Assembly (NCBI GenBank): GCA_016703945.1
Contig: JADJBC010000012.1
Span: 141,851-205,850 of the forward strand
Reading direction: 5' to 3'
Source of the DNA: Candidatus Aalborgicola danicus
Lineage (GTDB): Bacteria > Pseudomonadota > Gammaproteobacteria > Burkholderiales > Burkholderiaceae_C
Length of the DNA: 64,000 bases
This document shows positions 1 to 8,711 of the stretch, piece after piece. Position numbers and translations under genes: made by a program. Under the pieces are notes generated by a model, which was given only the letters and a program-made list of their open reading frames with translations, had not been told where the DNA came from and did no database searches. Each line of letters begins with the position of its first letter. Position 1 is the stretch's first letter.

Positions 1-1
1 C

Positions 2-1615
2 CAGGCCCGCGAGATTGCGGTGCGCGATGCCAGGCTGGAGAAGGTCAATTTCGAACTGGCGCGCCTGAAGCGCTGGAAGTTTGGCGCCAAGACCGAGGCC
101 ATGGACGCCCAGCAGCGCGCCCTGTTCCAGGACACCCTGTTCGAAGACGAAGCCAGTCTGCAGGCACAACTGGCCGCACTGCAAGCTGATATTCCACAGG
201 GCGATGCCAAGGCACCAAAGGCCCCACCGCGCAGGCCACGCCGTCAGGCCTGCCCGCGCACTTGCGTCGTGTGGAACATCGTCATGATCCCGCCAACACC
301 ACCTGTGTCACAGCGGGTTGCGGCCAACCGATGCAACGCATTGGCGAGGACATCAGTGAGAAGCTGGATATTGTTCCGGCCGAATTCTTTGTGCATCGTC
401 ACGTTTATGGCAAGTGGGTTTGCAAGTGCTGCCAGACGCTGCGCCAGGAGCCTGCCGAGCCGGATGTCATTGAAGGCGGCATTGCTGCCAGCGGACTGGT
501 GGCACACACGCTGATCAGCCGTTTCGTGGACCACCTGCCTTACTACCGGCAGGAGCCGATCAATGCCCGCTCGGGCGTGCACACACCGCGCTCGACGCTG
601 GCAACGTGGTCGGGTGCAGGCGGTGCTGCCCTGGAGCCCTTGTACGAAGCACTGCGGCGCTTCATCCTGAGCGCCCTGGTGCTGCATGCCGACGAAACAC
701 CGGTGCCGCTGCTTGACCCCGGCGCCGGTAAGACCCGCAAGGCCTATGTGTGGGCCTGGGCGCGCAGTCACCATGATCCGCACCCGGGGGTGATCTACGA
801 GTTTTGCCTGGGGCGTGGATCGCAATACCCGTGGCATTCCTTGGCAGCAAGGGCCACCGCGGCCAGAGCCGCCGTGGATTGGCACCTTGATCACTGATCA
901 ATACGCAGGCTACAACGCGGCACTCGATGCCTCGGTGTACCCGCTGCGCAAATCGGCGCTGTGCGCGGCGCATGCCCGCAGGCGTTTCGAGGAACTCAGC
1001 CGTGGCGGGCCGGGAGCCAGCGCCGTGGCCCTTGAGGCACTGCAGCGCTGGGCACGTATTTACCACGCAGAGGGAAGCTTCGTGCAGATGAGCGCTGAGC
1101 AGCGCCGCCAGTCCCGACAAGTACTGAGCCGGCCGCTTTGGGATGAACTGGAGGTCTGGCTCAAGCTGCAACGCAGGCGTGTGTTGGACGGCAGCAAGAT
1201 CGCCGAGGCCATCGATTACAGCCTGGGTGCCTGGACGGCGCTGACGCGGCGTCTGGACGACGGCGCGGTGGCCATTGACAACAACCACATCGAGCGACAG
1301 ATCAAACCCTGGAAACTTGGTGCCAAGAACTGGATGTTTGTCGGCAGCGAACTGGCCGGCCAGCGCGCGGCCGTGGTGATGAGTCTGGTGCAATCGGCCA
1401 AACTCAACGGTCTGGATCCGTGGGCCTATCTGCGCGACGTGCTTGAGCGTCTGCCAACGCAGCCCAATAGCCGCATCGACGAACTTCTGCCCCACCGCTG
1501 GCAGCCCTGGAGGCCAACGACATACGTCTATGGAGCTGATCACGCAGGCGGTTCTGGTGCAGGCCCACCGCGAAATCGACGCCATGAATCCAGCGCAGAA
1601 GATCCAGCTGGCTGA
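2..1615 (+). pseudogene. tnpC: IS66-family transposase (TnpC), frameshifted
   Basis: The frame is open from the left edge, so the N-terminus is missing. An N-terminal helical part is followed, in another frame from about 250, by the family's zinc-finger-like stretch (CVTAGCGQPM, then RIGEDISEKLD). The catalytic core is spread over frames: LHADETPVP near 688 (first Asp), LITDQYAGY near 895 (second Asp), and NHIERQIKPWKLGAKN near 1290 (Glu). At least two frame changes (about 240-260 and 800-890) break it. It should have catalysed transposition of the host IS66 element together with tnpA and tnpB, which are not in the window. It is probably inactive as written, unless the indels are assembly errors. 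Confidence 0.85.
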
Positions 1616-1826
1616 CGAAATCTTCTTACACCAGCCCAACCTGCTGGCCTCGATCCTCGTGTTGTCCAACATCGGCGTAAACATGTTGCAGCTGGAGGTG
1701 CCACTGCACATCCTGCTGGTAACGTTCCAGGCCATGAAGCGCAGCGGGCACACATGGCCCATCGTCCAGGAAGACGTGCAGGAAAAATGCCTGCAGCGGC
1801 TAAACCGCGCGCATGCGCTTCAATGA
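1530..1826 (+). CDS. IS66-associated passenger protein, N-terminal part
   Basis: The frame of 98 codons starts at ATG 1530 (MELITQAVLVQ) and lies between the transposase and the right end of the IS66 element. No domain is recognised. The sequence is helical and hydrophobic in the middle (ASILVLSNIGVNMLQLEVPL). The next frame (1813-2034) overlaps it by 14 bases and continues with similar composition, so the two are most simply one passenger gene of about 165 codons split by one indel. I recall similar downstream passengers in IS66 elements of Burkholderiales, but this is from memory. Function unknown. Confidence 0.5.
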   Translation: MELITQAVLVQAHREIDAMNPAQKIQLADEIFLHQPNLLASILVLSNIGVNMLQLEVPLHILLVTFQAMKRSGHTWPIVQEDVQEKCLQRLNRAHALQ

Positions 1827-2034
1827 GGGACTGCCGGCAAAAACTGCCAATCGTCTGGTCAAGCAATTCTGCGATGAGCATTCCGAACGCAATTTGCTAG
1901 CGTTCGTCTATGGCTATCTCGGCGAGCATGACTTGCTGCGCGTTCGCACCGACGCCGAGAAGTACTTGCTGCTCGCCGCCCTCAACCTCGTCGAGTGCAT
2001 CGCGTTTGCTGGGGACCAGACACTGGCGGGGTAA
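1813..2034 (+). CDS. IS66-associated passenger protein, C-terminal part
   Basis: The 73-codon frame (MRFNEGLPAKTANRLVKQF...) ends 45 bases before the inferred right end of the IS66 element. It contains ERNLLAFVYGYLGEHDLLRV and a helical C-terminus. It overlaps the preceding frame and reads as its natural continuation, so it is probably the second half of one frameshifted passenger gene rather than an independent protein. No known domain is seen. Confidence 0.45.
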   Translation: MRFNEGLPAKTANRLVKQFCDEHSERNLLAFVYGYLGEHDLLRVRTDAEKYLLLAALNLVECIAFAGDQTLAG

Positions 2035-2049
2035 CGCGAGCGTTGGTGT

Positions 2050-2079
2050 CGGGTCAAGATGGGAAGACTGGACGCTCAC
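2050..2079 (-). repeat. Probable right terminal repeat of the IS66 element
   Basis: On the minus strand this end begins GTGAGCGTCCAGTC, close to the conserved GTAAGCG start of IS66 termini. It follows the passenger stop codon by a short distance, as expected. The matching left repeat is outside the window. Confidence 0.5.
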
Positions 2080-2416
2080 AAATCAGTGCTCAGCGGTCTC
2101 GCCTCAATGCGGTTTCGGCGAGAAAAACATCAAGGTCGTTGGCTTTTTCCAAGAGATTTAGAGAGACGACTCTAGGTTGCTAAACACCAAAAATCTCGAT
2201 TCTTGAGGACGTCGACCGTGCTGCTCAGTTGAGCCAAAGGTGCTCTGGTAAACGAAAAAATATAGGACTCGAATTTGCGTTCTTAATTCCCATTGCCCCA
2301 AACACACGAGCCAAAGTGCGATGGCGAATTCGATACCCCTAGCTTGACCTACCCCTTGATGTCTTGCCGTGTGGCATGCCTTGAAATCCTAAGAAAACAA
2401 CTCCACAATTGACACC
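2080..2416. other. 337-bp stretch without a recognisable gene
   Basis: This lies between the IS66 end and the first gene of the replication module. It is more AT-rich towards its right end. No credible coding frame, RNA gene or strong terminator was recognised. Confidence 0.5.
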
Positions 2417-2800
2417 ATGAACACGCCAATCACACTCCATTCAGCTGAACGAAGCGGCGTTCTAGTCATGGTTTCACCGACCGTGCAAAACTGGAACATG
2501 ACACACGAGGTCATGTTGCAGTCAAACCCAGATGGGAGCAGTGCTTGCGGTGCAACGCCCAAGCGCTACGTCATGCAGTCTGATCCCAGACTGCATGGAT
2601 GGAAGATACCGGCTAACCCCGGAGACTTCCACCCCTTCCTGGAACGTTTGCCGTGGTCACAAATAAAAATGCACAACTTGCCGAGTCGGTCACCTCGACT
2701 GACTCAACTACCAAACAGGTTGCCCCTGCCCGCTGCCCTAATTCCGCAGATTGGGAAGGGCGACCGGGTTGAAATTGGCTACATCTTCCGCCCAGAGTAA
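2417..2800 (+). CDS. Hypothetical protein upstream of the primase-like gene
   Basis: This is a frame of 127 codons (MNTPITLHSAERSGV...) ending five bases before the GTG start of the primase-like gene, so the two could be co-transcribed. No domain, signal peptide or membrane segment is recognised. The C-terminal part is rich in Pro and Arg and ends GDRVEIGYIFRPE. A ribosome-binding site is not obvious. Only its position supports it as a real gene, so treat it as a possible small accessory protein of the element. Confidence 0.4.
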   Translation: MNTPITLHSAERSGVLVMVSPTVQNWNMTHEVMLQSNPDGSSACGATPKRYVMQSDPRLHGWKIPANPGDFHPFLERLPWSQIKMHNLPSRSPRLTQLPNRLPLPAALIPQIGKGDRVEIGYIFRPE

Positions 2801-2805
2801 ACACC

Positions 2806-4249
2806 GTGCCTGAACAAGAAACAGTGGCACCCAAAATTCCCCACCGTTATGGCTTGACGCACACATCAAACTCCGATAACGAGTGCGCTTCCGAGCTTGA
2901 CCGCAACCACGTCATCACGGTTGTGCAGACAAAGAAGCCACTGGGCAAGCGGTTCCACAAGAACCCAGATGGAACGGTCAGTAAAGAGTCCATCATCAAA
3001 ATGGGCGTTGGCACGGCAGTGATGTACCACGTGTCAACGCCCGAGTCATTAAAGACGCTGCTCGAAAAGGTGGGCAATGATCCCCGCGCCGCCATCATCA
3101 ACTCTTCGTTTGAGGGCATCGAGATTGGCGAGACCTTCTATATCGGAACAGCGCGTGCCATCGAGCGTATGACCGGCATTCCAAAGAGCGACCGTGCACG
3201 TCAAAAGGGTGTTCACAACATTGTCCAAAACGGCAAGACCTATAAGGTCATAGGCCGCTTCAAGGAAAACGTCCGCCCCTCGTCATGGCAGTTACTGGAC
3301 AGGGACAACGATGCCCACACGCCGGAACAGTTTTCCAAGATGTCACCCATGGCATGGCTGAAAGCGGTCCTGAGGCTGATTCCTGGCGCTACTGAAGTTA
3401 CCTATTGCCATGCACCGTCCACATCGTCACGCGTTCTATTGGATGGCGTGCCGGTGGGTGGCGACAACGGGCACTTCGGGGTTCAGTTCTCGGATGCTGC
3501 TGATGTAGAGCGCTTTCGCACGGCTGTTCTTGTCAGCGCTGTCGAGAATGGCATGTCTTGGCGCAAACCTCGCCATAGCCGAACCGATCCCGATACCGTC
3601 ATTGGCTACAGTCTGACAACGCTCATTGATACCAGTGTGTTGACACCGGGGCGGTTGGTATTCGTGGGCAAACCTGTAGTAGGTTCAGGCCTGACCGTGG
3701 CTGCTTTGGTGGTCACTATCCACCGCAGCGAGAGTACACCACGGCTTGACACGACCAAACTGGTCTTGCCTTCGGGTGATCGCATTCGGGAAGTGACACG
3801 CAATGCTGGCGTGGAAATGTCGGTTCAGGGTAGTGCGTCCGGGCTGAAGGTGACATCCAGTGATCTCACTCTGGATACAGATCGAGACTGCAGACGGCAA
3901 TGTCACTACGGTTCGTGCACTGTTGGAGCGTGGTGAAACCGGCAAGTTGCGCTGTCAAACTCCGTTTCGGGCATCCACAAGCTATGCGGCCTTCTACAGC
4001 ACCAACCCGGATGGCAAACCCTTTGTTTATGACAGTGGCACCAGCACCACGCATTGGCTGAATGAGGCGGAAGCGCGCAAAGTTGAGTTGTTGTCGGCAA
4101 CTGGCATGGTCAGGCGCATGCTGGTGCAGGCAAAGACAGACTGCGGCGCTCCGTTCGAGCCCGACGCCATGGAAGCGTTGGTAACCATCGATAAGCGCGA
4201 GCCTGCTGAATACCGCCGAATCCGCGCGGACCTCAAAAAAGGCCAATAG
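2806..4249 (+). pseudogene. Primase-like replication protein, frameshifted
   Basis: A GTG-started frame (2806-3936) continues after a frame change near 3880 in a second frame (to 4249). Together they would encode about 480 residues. The first part contains WQLLDRDNDAHTPE, a segment on substrate-like residues (PSTSSRVLLDGVPVGGDNGH) and WRKPRHSRTDP. The second part contains CQTPFRASTSYAAFYSTNPDG followed by GTSTTHWL, the layout of the zinc-linked region of plasmid and phage primases. This resembles primase or prim-pol proteins encoded upstream of SF3 helicases on phage-like elements. The expected role is priming replication of the element. The family assignment is from pattern memory and needs a profile search. 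The frameshift would abolish the C-terminal third. Confidence 0.55.
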
Positions 4250-4280
4250 GGATATCTCGGTACCCAGTGTCGAGCAGGCG

Positions 4281-5627
4281 ATGAAGGCCCAGATAGCAAA
4301 GACAGCAGCGGCACAAACCCATCACGGATACGCGATGGACATCCTGGAGCGTTTGACAGTCGATGGCTTTGCACCGGTGGCCTATGAGGGCACGCTGTAC
4401 GTCGTGGATTCGACAACTGGCATGTGGATCAAGTATTCCACGGATGCCCTGGCAAGGCTGGTAGCCAATACCCACGATGGCAAATACGCATGTGAGCGCA
4501 AGTCCGACTACATCGGCATAGCGCAGCACATCGTTAGTCTCGCCACCAACGAGTCATTTTTCAAGGATGTGCCGATAGGGCTCGCCTGTCCAGGGGGCTT
4601 CTACCAAGTCAAGGACAACGCCATTGAGGTGGTGCCCCTCACCGCCCATCACCGCCAACGTGTTATGTTGAATGTGACGCCGCGCAAGATGGCGATTCCC
4701 ACGTTCACGGGCTTCCTGCACGAGACCTTTGAGTCCGGCGACCCGCAGGATGAAGTGGAACAGGTCAGGCTCTTGCAGGAGATGGACGGGACCATCATGT
4801 TGGGAATTGCGTACCGCTACCAAAAGGCATTTCTGAAATACGAGCCCTTTGGTCGTGCCGGTAAGGGCGTCAACACAAAGATTACGTGCGCGCTGGTGCC
4901 ATCCGAGTTTGTGACTGCGGTCTCGCCCTTTGTCTGGGACCGAGAATATTACATCGCGTCATTGGCCGGGGCACGTTTGAATGTGGTGGGCGAATTGCCT
5001 GACGGCGACGCGATTCCAGCGGCTGCCTTCAAGACCGTACTGGGCGGCGACATGCTTACTGGTAGGCATCCAACCCATCGCCCCATTTCGTTTACGAATG
5101 AGGCTGGGCACCTGTTCTGCAGCAATCACCTGATCTATACCAAGGACCATGGGGAAGCGTTCTTTGCGCGTTGGAGGATTCTCTATTTCCCCAACAGCCG
5201 CTTGGTATCAGGATTGCCACAAGACGCCGGATTGGCCGACCGCATCATTGCACAGGAACTCCCCGGTATCGCCCACTGGGCGCTGGAGGGTGCGCTGCGT
5301 GTGATTCGCAACGGTGGGTATTCCAGTTCAGTAGTGCATGACCGTCTGATGGCGCAGTGGCGGCGCAGCACCAACTCGCTGGAGGAGTTTATTTCTGAAT
5401 GTTGCCTGACCGGCGACAACGGGTACTCGCTATTACGTTCTGCTTTTTACAAGAATTACACCGCCTGGTGCGAGGAAACGGGTCGTAAGCCGTTTGCCAA
5501 AGGCCGGGTGAAAGACTTGCTGGAGCACAACATCGGCTTGGGTATCTCATGGGCAAAAGTGGAAGGCTACGAAACCTTCCGTGGCATCCAGATGCGTCCT
5601 GATATGGACGCGTTCACGGTGGCGTAA
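4281..5627 (+). CDS. SF3 (D5/P4-type) replicative helicase
   Basis: This 448-residue protein has the order of an SF3 helicase of the D5/P4 primase C-terminal type. A P-loop-like motif GRAGKGVNTK lies near residue 190. A Walker B-like segment GARLNVVGEL follows near 230. The B' motif PISFTNEAGHLFCSNHL is near 275, then ARWRILYFPNS. The first Gly of the usual P-loop is replaced by Pro (PFGRAGKG), so ATPase competence deserves a check. The family unwinds DNA at the origin of satellite phages and plasmids. The gene follows the primase-like gene by 31 bases, and the two probably act together. Confidence 0.75.
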   Translation: MKAQIAKTAAAQTHHGYAMDILERLTVDGFAPVAYEGTLYVVDSTTGMWIKYSTDALARLVANTHDGKYACERKSDYIGIAQHIVSLATNESFFKDVPIGLACPGGFYQVKDNAIEVVPLTAHHRQRVMLNVTPRKMAIPTFTGFLHETFESGDPQDEVEQVRLLQEMDGTIMLGIAYRYQKAFLKYEPFGRAGKGVNTKITCALVPSEFVTAVSPFVWDREYYIASLAGARLNVVGELPDGDAIPAAAFKTVLGGDMLTGRHPTHRPISFTNEAGHLFCSNHLIYTKDHGEAFFARWRILYFPNSRLVSGLPQDAGLADRIIAQELPGIAHWALEGALRVIRNGGYSSSVVHDRLMAQWRRSTNSLEEFISECCLTGDNGYSLLRSAFYKNYTAWCEETGRKPFAKGRVKDLLEHNIGLGISWAKVEGYETFRGIQMRPDMDAFTVA

Positions 5628-5647
5628 CGCCAAGCCGTACCGCCTTC

Positions 5648-5734
5648 ATTGCAATTGCAATGCCAATTTGCTAGATATCAACTAGCCGTTAGGACCTCCA
5701 AGGAGGTCATCGGGAACTACTGATTGCGTTCCCG
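5648..5734. repeat. Cluster of four inverted repeats, possible origin or operator
   Basis: Four perfect dyads occur in 87 bases: ATTGCAATTGCAAT (5648-5661), GCTAG/CTAGC around a 7-base spacer (5670-5686), GACCTCC/GGAGGTC with an AA spacer (5693-5708), and CGGGAAC/GTTCCCG around 10 bases (5711-5734). They fill the gap between the helicase stop and the first small gene, where a replication origin or regulator-binding region would be expected. Function is inferred. Confidence 0.5.
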
Positions 5735-5769
5735 ACCGATTGCAAAAGTCATTAACTGTAGAGGTATTT

Positions 5770-6126
5770 ATGAAGCTAAATCTACCGAAGTCCGCTAACG
5801 GCGGCAAGCTGGCAGAAGTCAAAGACAGTGGCGCCAAGTCTGTTCTTAACGTGACTCTATCAAACAGTGATTCTGTGCCTGCGCCGCTTTACGACGAAGT
5901 CAAAGCGCTGATCAATCAGAACTCTTCTGAGTTCGGATACTTCAAAGTGCTTGTGCCCGAAGACCTGATCGGAATTGAACGATGGTCTGAATACAGTGAC
6001 GGCGAAAAGCGTGCCGCCGAAGCTTGTGTGGAGCATCTTTACCAAACTGGCCAATTGCCCAGCCCATTGCGAGACTTTGGACTCGAAATCCGAAAGAGCT
6101 ATGTGCTGCGGCACAACGGTGTGTGA
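5770..6126 (+). CDS. Small element protein A (paralog group)
   Basis: This 118-residue protein starts at ATG 5770 with GAGG upstream; a start 30 bases earlier is possible. Visible pattern: VKALIN in the middle, then WSEYSDGEKRAAEACVEHL and TGQLPSPL near the C-terminus. The same spacing (VKxxI, ~50 residues, ExxxxxxC, 7-8 residues, GxxP) occurs in the next two small genes, so the three look like divergent paralogs. No known DNA-binding motif is clear. Placed between the helicase and the recombinase, it may be an accessory replication, excision or control protein; this is inference. Confidence 0.65.
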   Translation: MKLNLPKSANGGKLAEVKDSGAKSVLNVTLSNSDSVPAPLYDEVKALINQNSSEFGYFKVLVPEDLIGIERWSEYSDGEKRAAEACVEHLYQTGQLPSPLRDFGLEIRKSYVLRHNGV

Positions 6127-6202
6127 TCGAAAGAACAGTAACTTCATTTCGATCAGCAAGTTGAAAGGATGCTTAACCCAACCGCCCTAATACAAAGTGG
6201 CG

Positions 6203-6262
6203 CGCCCAAAGTGGGCAGGTATTTCGTACGTATAGCGCGGCCGGTTGCATGGTGCATGCCGG
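6203..6262. repeat. Inverted repeats upstream of small protein B
   Basis: Two dyads precede the gene at 6303: GCCC/GGGC around 6203-6216, and CCGG-GCATG/CATGC-CGG at 6241-6262 around a GTG spacer. They recall the dyads upstream of the neighbouring small genes and may be operators. Confidence 0.35.
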
Positions 6263-6302
6263 TCGCAATCAACACTAGAAACTAAACAGAAAGAACTTAA
6301 AA

Positions 6303-6650
6303 ATGTCCAATATTTTTCCTTATGCAGACGTTGACACCGGCTCAATAGCTGCACTCATCCAAGTCGCGCCTCAACTCGCGAGCACCACCACTCCACCTAA
6401 TGGCCTCGGGTTCTCCTTGGTCAAAGACGTTTTGGTATCGAACACATTCTTGAATACGGTTGAGAGCGAACTTGGCCACCATTTGCGGCTGAATTGCTTC
6501 GCGGTCACTCGTGTTTCAGACCTATTTACCCAAACCTTCTTGGACTCGCTAACTCCGTTGGAGTTGGAAGTTCTGGGCGCATGTGTCTTGATGCTGATTA
6601 AAAAGGGCAGTGTGCCAATCAGTTTGATCGACACGGAGAAGGCCGCTTAA
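6303..6650 (+). CDS. Small element protein B (paralog group)
   Basis: This protein of 115 residues starts at ATG 6303 with GAAAGAAC upstream. The C-terminal half holds the group pattern: LVKDVLVSN, then LTPLELEVLGACVLMLIKKGSVP. It is acidic at the N-terminus (PYADVDTGSIAA). Similarity to proteins A and C is weak and seen mainly as conserved spacing around the single Cys and the GxxP turn, so homology should be tested with a profile. No function is assigned. Confidence 0.65.
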   Translation: MSNIFPYADVDTGSIAALIQVAPQLASTTTPPNGLGFSLVKDVLVSNTFLNTVESELGHHLRLNCFAVTRVSDLFTQTFLDSLTPLELEVLGACVLMLIKKGSVPISLIDTEKAA

Positions 6651-6670
6651 CCCCTGAAATTGACCTATCG

Positions 6671-6706
6671 GGGCGACTGCACTGCAACTGTTGGCGCAGT
6701 CGTCCC
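6671..6706. repeat. Inverted repeat upstream of small protein C
   Basis: GGGCGACTGC (6671-6680) pairs with GCAGTCGTCCC (6696-6706), one unpaired base in the arm. It lies 18 bases before the ATG of the next gene, in the position of an operator or an attenuating hairpin. Confidence 0.4.
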
Positions 6707-6723
6707 ACAACCAACTTCAAATC

Positions 6724-7023
6724 ATGACCAATTCATCTTTCACAAAACCCGAGCCTGTCGTTCTGCACGATGGCACTTCCGTGTCCCCCGCTTTTTATAG
6801 CCGAGTCAAGGATGCCATTCTCGCGGGCATTCCGATGATGCGCCCGGGTGTTCGTCTCAGCCTCCGAAAAATCTGTGGCGGCCCACGTTGGAGGACCTTT
6901 GACATCAGCGAGGTGGCCATTGCCGGACTGTGTGGTGTAACCATCGCGCGGCGCGGCGAAGTACCGCTTGATGTCCTGAACGAAAAGGATGCCCGTAACG
7001 CGAGGTTGTACCAACTGAGGTAA
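6724..7023 (+). CDS. Small element protein C (paralog group)
   Basis: This 99-residue protein begins at ATG 6724; a TTG start 33 bases upstream is possible but would run into the inverted repeat. It carries the group pattern YSRVKDAILAG, then DISEVAIAGLCGVTIARRGEVPLDVL. The middle is Arg-rich (MRPGVRLSLRKICGGPRWR), which could contact nucleic acid. It is followed after 76 bases by the recombinase gene. It could be a directionality factor or a control protein; the sequence alone does not decide. Confidence 0.65.
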   Translation: MTNSSFTKPEPVVLHDGTSVSPAFYSRVKDAILAGIPMMRPGVRLSLRKICGGPRWRTFDISEVAIAGLCGVTIARRGEVPLDVLNEKDARNARLYQLR

Positions 7024-7099
7024 CTAACCCGAACGGCAGTCGCGGCTCCATCCGTGAGTCTCGATTGCCTTCTATTGCATCAACATTTTGGAGAGCTAA

Positions 7100-8307
7100 A
7101 TGATTATTGAAATTACGCAGGCGATCATTGATCAGTATCTGCGAGACCCGCCACTCAAACGATTAGAAATTTGCGATACCATCGTTCGTCGCTTCATTGC
7201 GTCGTTTAACGCCAATGGAAAAGGACCGGCAACGTGGTATTACCGCTTCGACGGTCCCGATGGAAAAACGGCCTATGAACGACTTGGCACCACTGACACA
7301 TTGAAAGTTCAGCCTGCTCGACTGCAGGCCATGATGGCGCGAGAGCGAATTGCCAAGGGCGAGTTTCCAGCCGACAAATCCGGGGACTTGGCAAAAAAGC
7401 CCAAGGCCGAAGAGCTGACTTTTGCCAAATTTTTCGAGGCACATTACTACCCGTTTGTGGTGCCAAGAAAACGATCACATATCCGAGACAAACAGCTTGC
7501 CGTACGAGTTATCAAGGCGATGGGCAACACAAAGTTGTCAGAAATCTCTCGCCTGACGCTGTCCAATTTTCATAGGTCACTGCTTGAGGAAGATAAGCTG
7601 GCCCCAAGTCATTGCGACGGACACATACGCTTCATAAAGCACGCCCTCCAATTGGCGGTGGACTGGTCCATGCTGGAGAAAAACGTGGCATCCCGGTTCC
7701 CTCTGTTCAATGTCGACAATCGATCTAACGACTTTCTCACTGAGGCAGAGCTGCAGCGATTTGTGCAAACTGTTCAAGCCAGCGAAAACAAAGTTATATC
7801 TAACCTGATTATGTATATGCTTGCCACTGGTATGCGCCTTACTGAAGCAATGACCCTTCGCTACAGCGAGGTGAATTTGGAGACGCGGACAATAAGCATC
7901 CCCGCCCGCAAGAGCAAGAGCCGCAGACTGAAGACAATACCGATTTCGGACGTCGCGGTTCAGGCCATTCAGAGTCAAAGCGCTCGCAGGGGCGATTCTG
8001 AATTTGTCTGGGTGAATCCAAAGACAGGTGACAGGTACAAAAACATCAATAAGGCCTTTGATGTGCTGCGCAAGAAAGCAAACCTGCCAACTTTCAAGAT
8101 TCATGGACTCCGAGAGCGTTCGCGTCCAATTTGGCGAACCAATCAGTGCCCATAAATCTTATACAAGCCCTGTTGACTCATGCAAGTCCCGTCACTACGT
8201 CGCTCTACATAAGAGTGGAGCCAAGCAACCTTCTTGCGGCCAGTCAAAAGGCAAGTTCGGTACTGCAGACGGCGATGGCGCTGTCACCAGCAGCAACTCC
8301 GGTGTAG
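7100..8307 (+). pseudogene. int: Tyrosine recombinase (integrase), single frameshift
   Basis: A good ribosome-binding site (GGAGAG) precedes ATG 7100. The first frame has an Arm/SAM-like N-terminus and the catalytic domain start ATGMRLTEAMTLRYSEV (first catalytic Arg), then KSKSRRLKTIPIS and KIHGLR (second Arg). It then runs out of frame at about 8112-8120 and would end at 8155. In the next frame the protein continues without break: AFASNLANQSVPINLIQ, LLTHAS (His at 8179) and SLYIRVEP (nucleophilic Tyr at 8206), ending at TAG 8307. One missing base restores about 400 residues with all catalytic positions. It would integrate and excise the element carrying the primase and helicase genes. Confidence 0.85.
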
Positions 8308-8711
8308 TCAACCGGTGGGCGGCAACCCGGGCGCTGCGGGGTGGCTTCCGGTTGGGCCATAAACCGACCCAGTGGCACCGCTGGGGTGCGGCTGAGGGGG
8401 GTGGTCATGTCGAGGCCTCCGGTGGCTACCATGGGGCAAATTTTGGGGCCGTTGGGGTTGCGGCTGGCGGGAAACTTTTGGAGCTACCCGGCGAACCCGA
8501 CGACTTGTCGCCAGCGGTAGTGGTGGGGATGGAAGAAGGGCTGGGGCGGCGTCGAGGCGGCAGGTGCGACGGGTGGACTGGAGAGTTATTCTGGCGGGTG
8601 CTGGTCTCGAAGTTTTCCAAGCGTTGTCGAAGCGAAATTTCAGCCACAAAGATTTGGCGATTGAGACGGTTGTGCCACGACCTGTCCGAGCGTCAAGCGT
8701 CACCTCCACGA
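8308..8711. other. GC-rich stretch without a gene, with hairpins
   Basis: No credible gene is seen. The segment is G-rich on the plus strand and contains several short hairpins, for example CCGGTT/AACCG (8347-8366) and ACCCAG/CTGGGGT (8367-8387), besides the repeat copy at 8497-8600. A recombinase attachment site could lie here, since the recombinase gene ends at its left edge. Confidence 0.4.
8497..8600. repeat. ~100-bp imperfect-palindromic direct repeat, copy A
   Basis: This segment matches 9826-9928 over about 100 bases with few mismatches and small gaps. Shared blocks include CGACTTGTCGCCAGCGGT, GTGGGGATGG, GCGTCGAGGCG and CAGGTGCGACGGGTG. Each copy can fold on itself, because CCGACGACTTGTCGCC near the left pairs imperfectly with GGCGRCAGGTGCGACGG near the right. 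Confidence 0.7.

Larger units (their letters stand above)
1..2079 (+). mobile_element. IS66-family insertion element, right part
   Basis: The left end lies outside the window. Inside are a frame-broken IS66 TnpC-type transposase and a downstream passenger reading frame. The right boundary is inferred from a terminus at about 2050-2079 whose outermost bases on the minus strand read GTGAGCGTCC, resembling the GTAAGCG-type ends of IS66 elements. The target duplication cannot be checked because the left end is missing. Confidence 0.7.
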
